64,000 nt of DNA. It comes from Carettochelys insculpta. Its lineage: Eukaryota > Chordata > Testudines > Carettochelyidae. Below are positions 35,958 through 46,320 of the stretch, one piece after another (position 1 is the first letter of the stretch; the number at the start of each line of letters is the position of its first letter). The DNA is taken from positions 10,031,001 through 10,095,000 of the forward strand of contig NC_134160.1 of NCBI RefSeq assembly GCF_033958435.1, in the 5' to 3' direction. The translations under genes and the position numbers were made by a program. Below the pieces are notes generated by a model. The model worked only from the letters and a program-made list of their open reading frames with translations. It was not told where the DNA came from and searched no databases.

Positions 35958-36419
35958 ATTCCTTCCTATGGACAGCAGGGCCCAAGTGCATATGGACAGC
36001 AGAGCCAGACTCCATATTACAACCAGCAAAGTCCTCATCCCCAACAACAGCAGCCTCCGTACTCACAGCAGCCGCCATCCCAGACCTCTCACTCCCAACC
36101 TTCTTACCAACAGCCGCAGACTCAGTCTCAGCCTCCACAGCTTCCATCATCCCAGCCTCCATACTCGCAGCAGCAGTCCCAGACACCCCATCAGCAGCCC
36201 CCATCTCCATATCCCCAGCAGCAGCCTGCAGCCCAGCAACATCAGCAGAGTCAGCCTCCATATTCTCAGCAACAGTCACAGTCACCCTACCAGCAGCAGC
36301 AGCAAACTCCATCAACGGCCTCCTCTGCTCTTTCTCAGCCGTCGTCTTCATACCCTCAGTCGCAACCGCAGCAACAGCCGCCATCTACGTATTCCCAGCA
36401 GCGCTTCCCACCTCCGCAG
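35958..36419 (+). CDS. ARID1A: ARID1A exon 3 (residues 454-607), glutamine/proline-rich
   Basis: 462 bases, 154 codons, phase 0 at both ends. Acceptor TTTTGTAG ends at 35957 and donor GTAGGA begins at 36420. The frame has no methionine, so it is easily missed by ORF scanning. It reads [10 protein letters not shown], then [19 protein letters not shown], repeated PPYSQQ and SQPP units, and ends [11 protein letters not shown], as the human exon does (SQQRFPPPQ). The Q/P/S/Y repeats make a prion-like low-complexity segment. Two other sense frames and one antisense frame are also open across nearly the whole exon, a by-product of CAG, CCN and TCN codon repetition. Confidence 0.95.
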
Positions 36420-36509
36420 GTAGGACGTCTGCCCCTCGCTATCCCCTCCTGTCGGTAACTACAAGAGTTTGCAGAGTTTACTTCCGTGTGGTTTAAAACC
36501 AATGGATTA

Positions 36510-36795
36510 GGGATGTGAAATCCCATTTCATTAGTTAACTGGTTAAATGCTAAGTTTAATTGATCAAACAGGGCGGGGGAGATGGAAGTATCCCTCCCTG
36601 TGGCGCTTCTGGGCTCAGTCCACTGCAGAGGAGGGCTGCTTTGGCTGGTCTGGAGCACCCCACCCTATCGTGTGGTTGGGGGCCCAGGCTGAGTCCTCTG
36701 TGGACAGGGGCTGCTCCAGTCCACTGCATGCAACCGGTAAACCTCATCCATTTAGAGTGAGGCATACCAGTTAACTGGTTAAGAATCAGCATCTT
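36510..36795. mobile_element. TTAACTGGTTAA-type repeat, uninterrupted copy
   Basis: Starts GGGATGTGAAATCCC, passes TTAGTTAACTGGTTAAATGC, a GC-rich core with CTGCTCCAGTCC, then AACCTCATCCATTTAGAGTG and TACCAGTTAACTGGTTAAG, ending near GCATCT. The inverted ends (GGGATGT / AGATGC) and paired TTAACTGG motifs suggest a DNA transposon. It serves as the intact template for the interrupted copy at 21195-25250. Confidence 0.65.
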
Positions 36796-37109
36796 TACAT
36801 TGAACCTCCTAGCTGACCATGATTAAACATCTGTCTCAAATCTAGCTGTGATGAAGAAATTGGAATGCTGAACACTCAGAGGTAGTGAGACAGTCGCTGA
36901 GACTGTGCAAGGTTCACAAACGGTTTGTACTTAGTGAGTGTTAATTGTCAATGCCAGTCTAATGGACTGTCATTTGAAAGGCTTCCAAACTGCGGTCCAT
37001 AGAATATGAATCACCTGGAGACAGAGCTTCAGTGTTTCTCACAGTGTCTAGGAGGTCTTCAAGAGATCATGCTTCTTGCTTCTTTTGTAGCCCAGTGAAA
37101 GACACAGCA

Positions 37110-38058
37110 CATTCTGTTCAATATCTTCATTAACGATTTAGATATTGACATAGAAAGTACACTTATTAAGTTTGCAGATGATACCAAGCTGGGAGGGGTT
37201 GCAACTTCTGTGGAGGATAGGGTCATAATTCAAAAGGATCTGGATAAACTGGAGAAATGGGCTGAGGTAAACAGGATGAAGTTTAAGAAGGACAAATGCA
37301 AAGTGCTCCACTTAGGAAGGAACAATCATTGTCACACATGCAGAATGGGAAAGGACTGCCTAGGAATGAGTACAGCAGAAAGGGATCTAGGGGTTAGAGT
37401 GGACCACAAGTTAAATATGAGTCAACAGTGTGATGCTGTTGCAAAAAAAGCAAACATGATTCTAGGATGCATTAACAGGTGTGTTGTGAACAAGACACGA
37501 GAAGTCCTTCTCCCGCTCTACTCTGCGCTGGTTAGGCCCCAGCTGGAGTATTGTGTCCAGTTCTGGGCACCGCAGTTCAGGAAGGATGTGGAGAAATTGG
37601 AGAGGGTCCAGAGGAGAGCAACGAGAATGATCAAAGGTCTAGAGAACATGACCTATGAAGAAAGGCTGAAAGAATTCGGCTTCTTTAATTTGGAAAAGAG
37701 AAGATTGAGGGGGGACGTGCTAGCAGTTTTCAGGTATCTAAAAGGGTGTCATAAAGCAGAGGGAGGGAACTTGTTCTTCCTTGCCTCTGAGGATAGAACA
37801 AGAGGCACTGGACTTAAATTGCAGCAGGGGAGGTTCAGGTTGGACATTAGGAAAAAGTTCCTAACTGTCAGGGTGATCAAACACTGGAACGAATTGCCAA
37901 GGGAGGTGATAGAATCTCCATCACTGGAGATATTTAAGAAGAGGTTAGATAGATGGCTTTCAGGGATGGTCTAGAAAGTGCTTGGTCCTGCCATGAGGGC
38001 AGGGGGCTGGACTCAATGGCCTCTCGAGGTCCCTTCCAGTCCTACTCTTCTATGATCT
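37110..38058 (+). mobile_element. CR1 LINE, 5'-truncated, ORF2 C-terminal part intact
   Basis: The insertion starts inside reverse transcriptase at [11 protein letters not shown] and keeps one open frame to the natural stop at 37972-37974, about 286 codons. Motifs: FADDTKLGG (catalytic pair near 37176), [80 protein letters not shown]. The tail GGGCTGGACTCAATGGCCTC and CTCTTCTATGATCTTGG ends the copy. 5' truncation is usual for LINE insertion. The unbroken frame marks it as the youngest CR1 in the window. It lacks the endonuclease and fingers, so it cannot act alone. Confidence 0.93.
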
Positions 38059-38901
38059 TGGATTCTTTTTTGATCATGAAAGTAACAAACCTATCTTTGA
38101 ACCCTGACTGGCTACTTTTTTGATTAAAGGCTTGGGTGAGCCTTTTCCAAATAAACTAATTCAGTTTACAGATGGCTTCAGATTTGCAGGAGGAATCTGA
38201 TGAAGACTAGACCCAGCCTATAAAGTGAGAGGTCAGAGTAATGGGGGAAAGTAGACAGCAATGGAAGAGGTTGTCCCTAAAAGTAAAACCCTACACTTGG
38301 AGGGTGGGGGGAGAAGAGAAAAACCCAGTACAAATAAAATGGAGGCTTTAAGTAGTAAAGCTGGTTATGTTAAAGGCAAAGTTATCTTCATCAGCTTCAA
38401 CGTTCTAATACATATGTTGTAAAAAAACCTTTGGCACTAACAATTTTTGTGAAAATGATCCTAAATCTTGGCAGAACTTTTCAGAAGGTTGCCATGTGTT
38501 TTGGACCAGCTCTGTTAGTACGTCCTTATTTACTGTAGTTGACAGAGGAAAGGCATGGAGGCTAAGACAGAATGTCTGCAAGAGATCTTAGTTTTTTATG
38601 CAGTCTGTATTGTGGAAAAAGAGCAACAGTGATTTTTTTTTTTTTCCCCAGCTATATCTTTTTAGACTTTTAGTGCTGAAATTCTTTATCATAGACTCTT
38701 TTCCTAGCTATCCATTAGCAGCCTTGGTCCTGTGTGGAGCCTGGGGATGCTAACTTAGTTCCTTGACTTTTTCTCCCTCCTGTTTTTTTTAGAGAAGTGC
38801 CCTCACGTGGTACATAAACTGTGAGCTCCTTATTGCTGGAATACTCCCGGACTGATTGCTTTCGAAGCCTTATTTCACCATTGTGTTTTTCTTTGCTTCA
38901 G

Positions 38902-39015
38902 GAGTTATCGCAAGACTCATTTGGGTCCCAGGCATCATCTGCCCCCTCGTTGGCTTCCAGTAAAGGACAAGAAGATATAAACTTGAATCTTCAGTCAAGG
39001 CCCTCCAGCCTGCCG
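38902..39015 (+). CDS. ARID1A: ARID1A exon 4 (residues 608-645)
   Basis: 114 bases, 38 codons, phase 0. Acceptor TTTGCTTCAG ends at 38901; donor GTGAGT begins at 39016. It encodes [20 protein letters not shown] sequence (here [13 protein letters not shown]) and [13 protein letters not shown]. One glycine fewer than human, which has SSKGGQED where this has SSKGQED. Serine-rich and disordered. The frame reads on into the intron for 16 codons to a TAG at 39073-39075. Confidence 0.95.
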
Positions 39016-39735
39016 GTGAGTGGGGTCATAAGTGACTGGTACGAGGGCAACCAGAGGTGCACTCCAAATGACTAGTACTGGTGGTATTCCAGATGGAAGC
39101 AGGAATTGAGGCTATCCGTGCGCTTGACTTTTTTAGCCAGAAGCTTCTGGTTTCCCCTGGAGATTAGATATCACTTACAAAGCTAATGGAGCAGATGATA
39201 AATTTCTTTTTAATCGTAAAAGCTCTGTCCTGGATATTTATTTGACTGGCTGTTTGGCACGCTTATGTTTTTATGTTAGGTCTCCATTGAAGAGAACTGA
39301 TCACTCTTGGAGCAGCCTCTGTTTTTTTAAAATGGAGGTGTACAGCATCTGTTTTTGGACTGAGGTGTTTTGCATTTCTGTTCAGCCCTGTATTACATGT
39401 ATGTTAATAATGGCTACAATTTTGCTAGACTACTGGTGTGTCAGTGGCTTATGATGATGCTGATTTGTGCACCGTTGGTCCAACAAGACTGAAGACATTG
39501 TGAATAAGGCGTATTATTTGGTATCTGGAGTTAGGAAGATAAGCTTCTTTCACTGCAAACAGGAGACAGTTTCCTCCAAATCCCAGATCTGCTTGCTATG
39601 GTGTTTTTGTTTTTAAATTTGGACTATTACGTATAGATTGTAGACTTATCACGTTCATTGTATACAGCTTAAATTTCCTAGAATGTAGCAATTTAGAGGG
39701 GATGGTTGATAAAAAAATTTCTCCTTTTAAAGTTT

Positions 39736-39764
39736 GGCCTGGCCTGGCCTGGCCTGGCTAGGCC
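39736..39764 (+). repeat. (GGCCT)4 microsatellite
   Basis: Four perfect GGCCT units followed by GGCTAGGCC. Confidence 0.9.
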
Positions 39765-40863
39765 AGCCCGATCCATGCCTGTGGCTCAAAAGAAGAGTTT
39801 GAGCTGTTGAACTCTATTTGATTTCACTGAAGAATTGATTCTTTCCACTTAAGTAGATGGGAGTTGTTTTTCTTTAGCATCTAGGGTAAAGCTCCTTCCT
39901 AAACTGTGGTTGGCTTGGTCAAAGGAAAATAGTTGTGTGCATAGCAGAAGTTATTCTTGCTCTCAGCAGTGTGATCCAGTTTTCTGGTCTGTCATGAGCC
40001 CTTCTAAATAGTTCCTTGGATTACGAGGCAAGTTATGTCATCAAAATGCAGACAGGCCTCTAAATTTGATAACAAAAGTGGTTAAAGTTGTGTTGTCATT
40101 GGCTCCTTTTGCACCTTATGCTGAAGATTTTTGTGCTGAGATGTGGAGAATCTTCAAGTAGCATGCTTCTTTATACTCCTCCTCTGTAAGCCTTTCACGC
40201 ATTCCCTATCTTGCAATGTAGGGAAAGTGACACTATTGAAGAAATTGCTGTGAATCTGAGCAGTGGAGTGTTCAGATTAGTAACTCTGATGCTGTTTCCA
40301 TGAATCCTTCCAGTCTGTTCCATCTAACTCAGATTAAAGGCGTGATCTGTTCTCAGTAGCAGAAGTGGTTAGGGTGGGAGTTTGGTTTTGTGGTGTTGAG
40401 GCCACATTTATCCACTCCTTGAGCGCTCTTCATATTCACCTTCAAAGTGGTTCTTTTGTGGAACACAGTGATTCGAAGTAGGTGAGAGTTCCATCATATC
40501 TGTCAGTGTTTTGATGTGTATTTAAGCTTCTCTTGTGAGAGAGCCTCTTCTCTGTGGTATATGGAACTCAATCCAGTGTTGCTGTTGGTATTACATTAAG
40601 AGATCACCTAGCGTTTTTAGTTTAACCAAACATCTTTAGCCATTCAGTTGCTCAGACTTTCAAAAATTAAGTAGTGAAATCAAAGGACGTCAGTTTGACC
40701 CTTATTGGCTTCTTTTTATATTTGTGGATATGCAAGTTTTTTTTTTTCTTTTTAATTCTAAATGTTTGTTTCCCAGAATTCCATGTTATGGTAACATGTA
40801 GGGGAATTGCTAATCTTAACTTTTTAAGGTAAATGCTCTCCTTTCTGCTGCGCATCCCACATT

Positions 40864-41115
40864 GGCTGTGTCTACACAAGCCCAAAACTTTGAACAGGAG
40901 ATAGGAATAAGGGGATTTCGAAGTTGCCAGGTTCCTTTTGAAAAGGAGCCCCATCTGGACGTGCCGCACGGCTGCAAGCCGCGTCAATTTCGAAGTGCCG
41001 CGGCTGCCGGCATTCTAATGAAGCGCTGAATATGTGTTTCAGTGGCTCATTAGTAAACTTCGAAATGGCCATTTGTATGGCCATTTTGAAGTTTTGGGCT
41101 AGTGTAGACACAGCC
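40864..41115. mobile_element. MITE with GGCTGTGTCTACAC ends (252 bp)
   Basis: Left end GGCTGTGTCTACACAAGCCC and inverted right end GGCTGTGTCTACACTAGCCC are near-identical terminal repeats. The body contains TTCGAAATGGCCATTTGTAT, a self-complementary stretch. Flanking triplets are ATT and ACT. The body from about 40900 to the right end corresponds to one arm of the palindromic element at 45885-46320. No transposase. Confidence 0.8.
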
Positions 41116-41698
41116 ACTGTCTCAAAGAACATCTGCATCTGTAAAAAGGAACTGTTTGTAGGCATTTGTCTACCCAGTTTTGCTCCAATAAGCAACCTTT
41201 TCCTTGGTTATTGTTCCGGCAGGCTTGGCAGCAGAGTACCTTGATATGGAGCCCTTGTCATGGATTAGTTTTTTCTGGTAGTGACTTCTTAGCAGGTATT
41301 AATGATAGTGGCTATTACTATAGTGAACTAGCCACATCATTGGGAAAATATATTTATTGTTCATGTCAACTAGCTGCAGTCAATTGGTCAAATAACCACA
41401 TGTGGCTAGCATGTTGGACACCATGCCTCTAATGGTTAGAAACGTGGTTTGAACTGCAGGAAATATGTAATAGCTGCTTCATCCAGGTCTTCTCTTTTGT
41501 CTGTCCCTTCCTCTAAAGTAGTGTTGTTAGGTGTTATGTTTATGGAGTGTGAAGGGGAGTCTGATATTTTCTGCTTCACCAGACGTCTTTCTGATCTGAA
41601 CCTCCCATCATTATCCCAAGGAGTGAGTGTTAAAGTCTAAGCTAGGTTTGTGGGGTGTTTTCAGGAGGTCCTGATTTCTTAAATCACAGGTGTGTTTT

Positions 41699-41730
<32 letters not shown>

Positions 41731-44177
41731 CCCTTGTTTCAAGTTGCTTCTCGTACTTACAGACAATTGGTTTCAGGCAGTTCTTTTGGCACCTTGGAGA
41801 ATTTGTGATTTAAAGATGGAGTTGTTAGGACCCTCAAGAAGTATGCAGAAACTATGGGGTTCCCACGTCACAAGAAAGGAGATTCTGGTGGTCTTGTACA
41901 GAACTTGCAGACACTTTCCTCTTGGTTTTGTAGGCAGTATCAGAGTAAGGAATTAGGATGTACAGCCAGATCCCCAGATGATGACGCTCCATTGATGAAG
42001 CTATGCCTTTTTAAAAATATACACATTAGCTGACTATATGGCCTGTATAGTCCACCAGTAGTTACTGATGTATGCATATTCATCAATGAAGGGAACATTT
42101 GCTAAGTTATTCTCTCACCGTGTTCCGGTAAGTGTATACTGTACTCTAAATTTCTGCTTGCTTTTTTTTTTTTTTTTTTTTTATGCGACTAGAACTTGAC
42201 CCTTATTTAAACTGAGCTTTCCATTTTTTCTGAAAACTGGCCCTGTCCATGAGGGCAAGTGATCTTAAAGTTTGTGGCTAACCTGGTGAAGCCAAACAAG
42301 TTTGGTGTTTTTCAGGTTGGTTTGCTGAAGGAACTCCCAACTTGTTCCTGTTATGAAGAACTGTGGTAATATTTCAGGTTGGGCATAAGGTACTGCACTC
42401 CATGAAAAGGTATGGATGTGGTGGTTTCCCTATCAAAATGAAAATAGAAGACAACTAATATGTTGACATTTGTCGATTTATGCCTCTTTGGTTTGTGAAG
42501 GTGAGGTAACCTTCACCCAAGCAGAAACATTTACATAAGATTGAGGGGGTGGGAAAATGTTGCCTTCAGAGCAAACCATGAGTGCCAGAGGTAGTGTGTA
42601 ATTTTGGCATCTGATGAGCTATTTGATGTTAGAGTAGAAGGTATGTAGAGTAGAAGTTGTCCTACGAGCAATAGAGAGGGTATCGAGTCACTAGGATTGG
42701 AAGTTATGGATATCTTTCATGCTTGGTTTTGAGTTCAGGAGGAGGGGAACTACAAATGTACAATAGGCTTAAATTATTTGTTGGCGTCCTGGTTCAGGAC
42801 TGGCTGGAGGAGTCATGAACTTTCACAAAAAGAGATAGTGATGCTGGTGTTGGGAGGGGACCCACACAGTTCTGCGCTGCAGCAGCATCTGGTTTGCTGG
42901 CTGTCCTGAAAGACCTGAGTGAGAGCACCTAAAAGCCGAGAGAGACAATTTGAGGAAACTCAAGGGACAATTATCAACATAACTACTACTTTATAACTTT
43001 TCCAAATGCAGAAGACTATCAGCAGTTACTGGGACACTCTGGCTAAGCTTTCAGGGTATTTGAAAGTTGATCTGCTTTGATGTTGTTTAGTAACTATATG
43101 TGCTGATCGTTCACTTGCTTTCACGTTTGGGGTAAAAGTCTTTTTTACCTTTTGGAGGACAAAAGGGAATTAAAAAACCAAATGTCACTTTTCACCTTTA
43201 TTATGGCTTCATGCTTTTGTAGTTTTAGATCACTGCTAATTTAAACTATGTAATAGTTTGGGGGAAGTGCTGAAGAGTAGCACTGCTCTCCTGTTGTGTG
43301 GCAGTCTGGGACTTATTTGGCTGTTCTCTCTACCTCCTTGCCATCCCAAGTACTTTACACCCTTTATTTCTTGGCATCTGAGGCTTGTCAAGACTTGTTT
43401 GTAGGGTTAGCTAAATTTTACTATGGTTTCCAATTCTCTCTCTCTCTCCTTCCCCCTCCACCTTGGTATTTGTAAGTACTGAAAGTTAGAATAATTTTGA
43501 GTTCAAACTGAGTCTCTTTGTAAAGTGTCTTTTGCACGGTCTTCCCCTCAACCCCACTTGGAAATAATCAGAACAGTAAACTGTGTTAAGGTTGAAGACT
43601 GATGTTGAGAAGTTGCTGCTGGGGAAAAAAGTTTCATATTCTTTTAAATTTTAGGTGCTGAAGATTCGTAGTTAAATCTAATAGTGAACCCAAAGTTAGT
43701 TTCCTTCCCTCTTCAGGCTTCCTGCTGAACATTTTTTGTAAAACTTGTTTCTGGAGTTCTGGCATGTATTGCTGACTAAAAGCAGTGCCAGCAATATATA
43801 AACTTTAAAGCCATTAGTCACTTTTCTGCTATAGTGACTGGGCACCACAGAAACATCTAGATGAGAAACACTCCCGTATCTTGTTGCAAGGTGTGCAGTT
43901 CCTGAAATCCCAAGACATTTGAAGAGCTGGGGCCTTATTGAGGTTCCTGAAAACCCTGGCTTGACAAGGGAGTCCCCTGTGTATTTTCTCCTGTCAGGGG
44001 CTCCTTTTTCATTCTTCTGGGATTGACTATTTGCTGCTATAATTTTGTGGCTGAAGCCCTGGGGTGGGTGGGTGTGGGTTTGTAACTTTTTTTTTTTTTG
44101 TTTAAATTGTTTGTGAGCTTGAGAAATGTGGCAAATGTCTCTAGACGCTCTAATGCATAATTTGAGGAAGCCGAAGT

Positions 44178-44337
44178 GGGTGAGGTAATATATGTTTTTG
44201 TATTGGACCAACTTCTGATAAGTGAGACCAAACTACCTAGTTACCTTTCCAAGATGTACAGAAGCTCTGTGGGTAGTTTTTTCTCTCACCAACAGGAGTT
44301 GGTCCAATATATTACATGATCTCACCCACCTTGTCTC
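44178..44337. repeat. Fold-back repeat (GGTGAGGTAATAT family)
   Basis: The left arm (about 44178-44226: GGGTGAGGTAATATATG and TTGGACCAACTTCTGATAAG) returns in reverse complement at about 44283-44328 (CTCACCAACAGGAGTTGGTC, then CAATATATTACATGATCTCA). The loop holds CAGAAGCTCTGTGGG. The end CTTGTCTCTCCTGGTACTGA resembles the head of a SINE in reverse sense. I associate this family with reptile genomes. Confidence 0.65.
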
Positions 44338-45884
44338 TCCTGGTACTGACATTACTGTAGCAGCTCCAGCATCATCTTCTAGTTGCTCTAGTGACATGTT
44401 TTCTGTGTGACCTGCTTCTCCTCCAGGTTGCTTTGCTATTTATCCAGTGTGGCAATTTCTCTCCTCCCAGCCCTCCCTCCAGTTTTGGACTAAGCTAGTC
44501 TAACCTGGTATGGAGAAGGAAATTCCCCACCCCCACAGCTGTATCAGCCATGGCTGTTCAGCGCTGAACCCTGTACATTCGTGTTGTTTTTTTTTTTCCC
44601 TCTAACTGGGTAGCCAATCCGCTTCCATCTTATAAATCATGCTGCTCTAAGCCACTGATGCAGTTTACTGTCCCTGTGCTTCGTGCTGGAGCTTGTGCTT
44701 GCAGCAGATTACTCTATGCTCGATGCAGGGCTCGTTTCCTGTTTCTATTCTGGTCGTTGGTGGCTCAGCTCTGCTTCCTGCCTTATATGTTACACAGATT
44801 CCCCTAACTGTTGGAGCCCTTTGTTTTTATAGCAACAATTTCAATATAGCTTCTTTTTGTTAGGCTTTTTTTTTTTTTTGGTCTCTTTTGAGGAATGATG
44901 GAGATTATCTGAAAGTCTCCTCCCCCCCTCCCTCCTTACAGTTTGCTTTTTAGCTCAGCTACAGTAAATAGGCAGGCAGGTCAGTGTTTAATCAGGAAAT
45001 TGCTGTAAGATGACCCATTCTGATCCTGGATTCCTAACAATAGTCCTTTTTCCCCCCACCCCCATCACGTACAGCCAGTGAAAATGTATGGCGGCTGTTT
45101 TGCATCCCAGAGGCAGTTCTAGAGTATAGTCTTTGACAGATGGCCTAATAGTTTGAAAGCTTCTCCCATGAGGTCTGCTGTTGTGAAACGAGGAGACCTG
45201 TTCCCTTTTGCCACTGACTCAGGCTGCAGAAGTCTCCTTCTAGCAGTCTGTGTGGGGAACAGTAGTCCCAGCAGATGACACTAACCCCACTGGATCCAAT
45301 CCTGAAGAAAGGTGGGAGGGGCAAGGAGAACATGAGCTGACTGGCTCTCATATTCTGGGTGCAGTGTGGTGAGGGGTAAGTGGAGGTGGGGAACTATGGC
45401 TGAAAACTTTATAGGCCTTTAGAAGCATCTCACCTGAGCTCTCAATTGACCGAAAGCATCATCCTATAATTACACCCTTGGCATTCAGGATTGGCTTTAG
45501 AGAAGAATTCATACAAGTTAAGAGTCCTGGGGGAAAACTGCCCCACATGTAGTGTTCCTTGTAAGCTGAGCACACTGCTCAAAGACCAAGGAAGCTGAGT
45601 TTGTGGTACACTGGGGCTGGGGCCTCACCCCTGGCTCAGTAGCAGTGGAGCCAAGGGCCATGGTGGGCATGCGTTGGCTGGCAGCCTGGCATTTCAATAA
45701 CCTTGTTTAGGGGGAAATGCAAGATCTGTCTGGCTTGCAAACATTTTATGCTGGCTTTTGGTTTAATTTAAATTTCAAATTCTCTTCCCATCCTCCATTT
45801 TTTCCCATTACACCTAAAATTAGGATTTGAGTATTGTGCTGCCCTCACTCAGGTTTTGGTTCAGTCCTTCTCAAAAGTCAGTAT

Positions 45885-46320
45885 GGCTGTGTCTACACTA
45901 GCCCCAAACTTCGAAATGGCCATGCAAATGGCCGTTTCGAAGTTTACTAATGAAGCACTGGAATACATATTCAGCGCTTCATTAGCGTGTGGGCGGCCGC
46001 AGCACTTCGAAATTGATGCGCCTCGCCGCTGTGCGGCTCGTCCCGACGGGGCTCCTTTTCGAAAGGACCCCGCCTACTTCGAAGTCCCCTTATTCCCATC
46101 TGCTCCTGGGAATAAGGGGACTTCGAAGTAGGCGGGGTCCTTTCGAAAAGGAGCTCCGTCGGGACAAGCTGCGTGGTGGTTAGGCACGTCAATTTCGAAG
46201 TGCCGCGGCTGCCCACACGCTAATGAAGCGCTGAATATGTATTTCAGTGCTTCATTAGTAAACTTCGAAATGGCCATTTGCATGGCCATTTCGAAGTTTG
46301 GGGCTAGTGTAGACACGGCC
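45885..46320. mobile_element. Palindromic MITE (436 bp, two 213-bp inverted arms)
   Basis: Arms at 45885-46097 and 46108-46320 are inverted copies with no net insertion or deletion and a 10-base centre (ATCTGCTCCT at 46098-46107). Ends read GGCTGTGTCTACACTAGCCC and, inverted, GGCCGTGTCTACACTAGCCC. The triplet TAT flanks both sides (45882-45884, 46321-46323). By eye about 15-17 of 213 positions differ, clustered near 46018-46040. The right arm corresponds to the body of the 252-bp MITE at 40864. Open frames on both strands through it are mirror images of one another, not genes. Confidence 0.92.

Larger units (their letters stand above)
36420..38901 (+). other. ARID1A intron 3 (2,482 bp) with two repeats
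   Basis: Donor GTAGGA, acceptor CTTTGCTTCAG ending at 38901. It contains the TTAACTGGTTAA-type repeat (36510-36795) and a truncated CR1 (37110-38058). I see nothing else in 36796-37109 or 38059-38901. Confidence 0.9.

Noticed and set aside
38902..39075. Alternative termination of ARID1A by reading through exon 4 into intron 4
   Set aside because: The GTGAGT donor at 39016 is strong and exon 5 continues the human order in phase; retention is possible but unsupported.
45856..46316. Two similar small proteins encoded on opposite strands
   Set aside because: They are the same arm of a palindromic transposon read twice; there is no coding selection to see.
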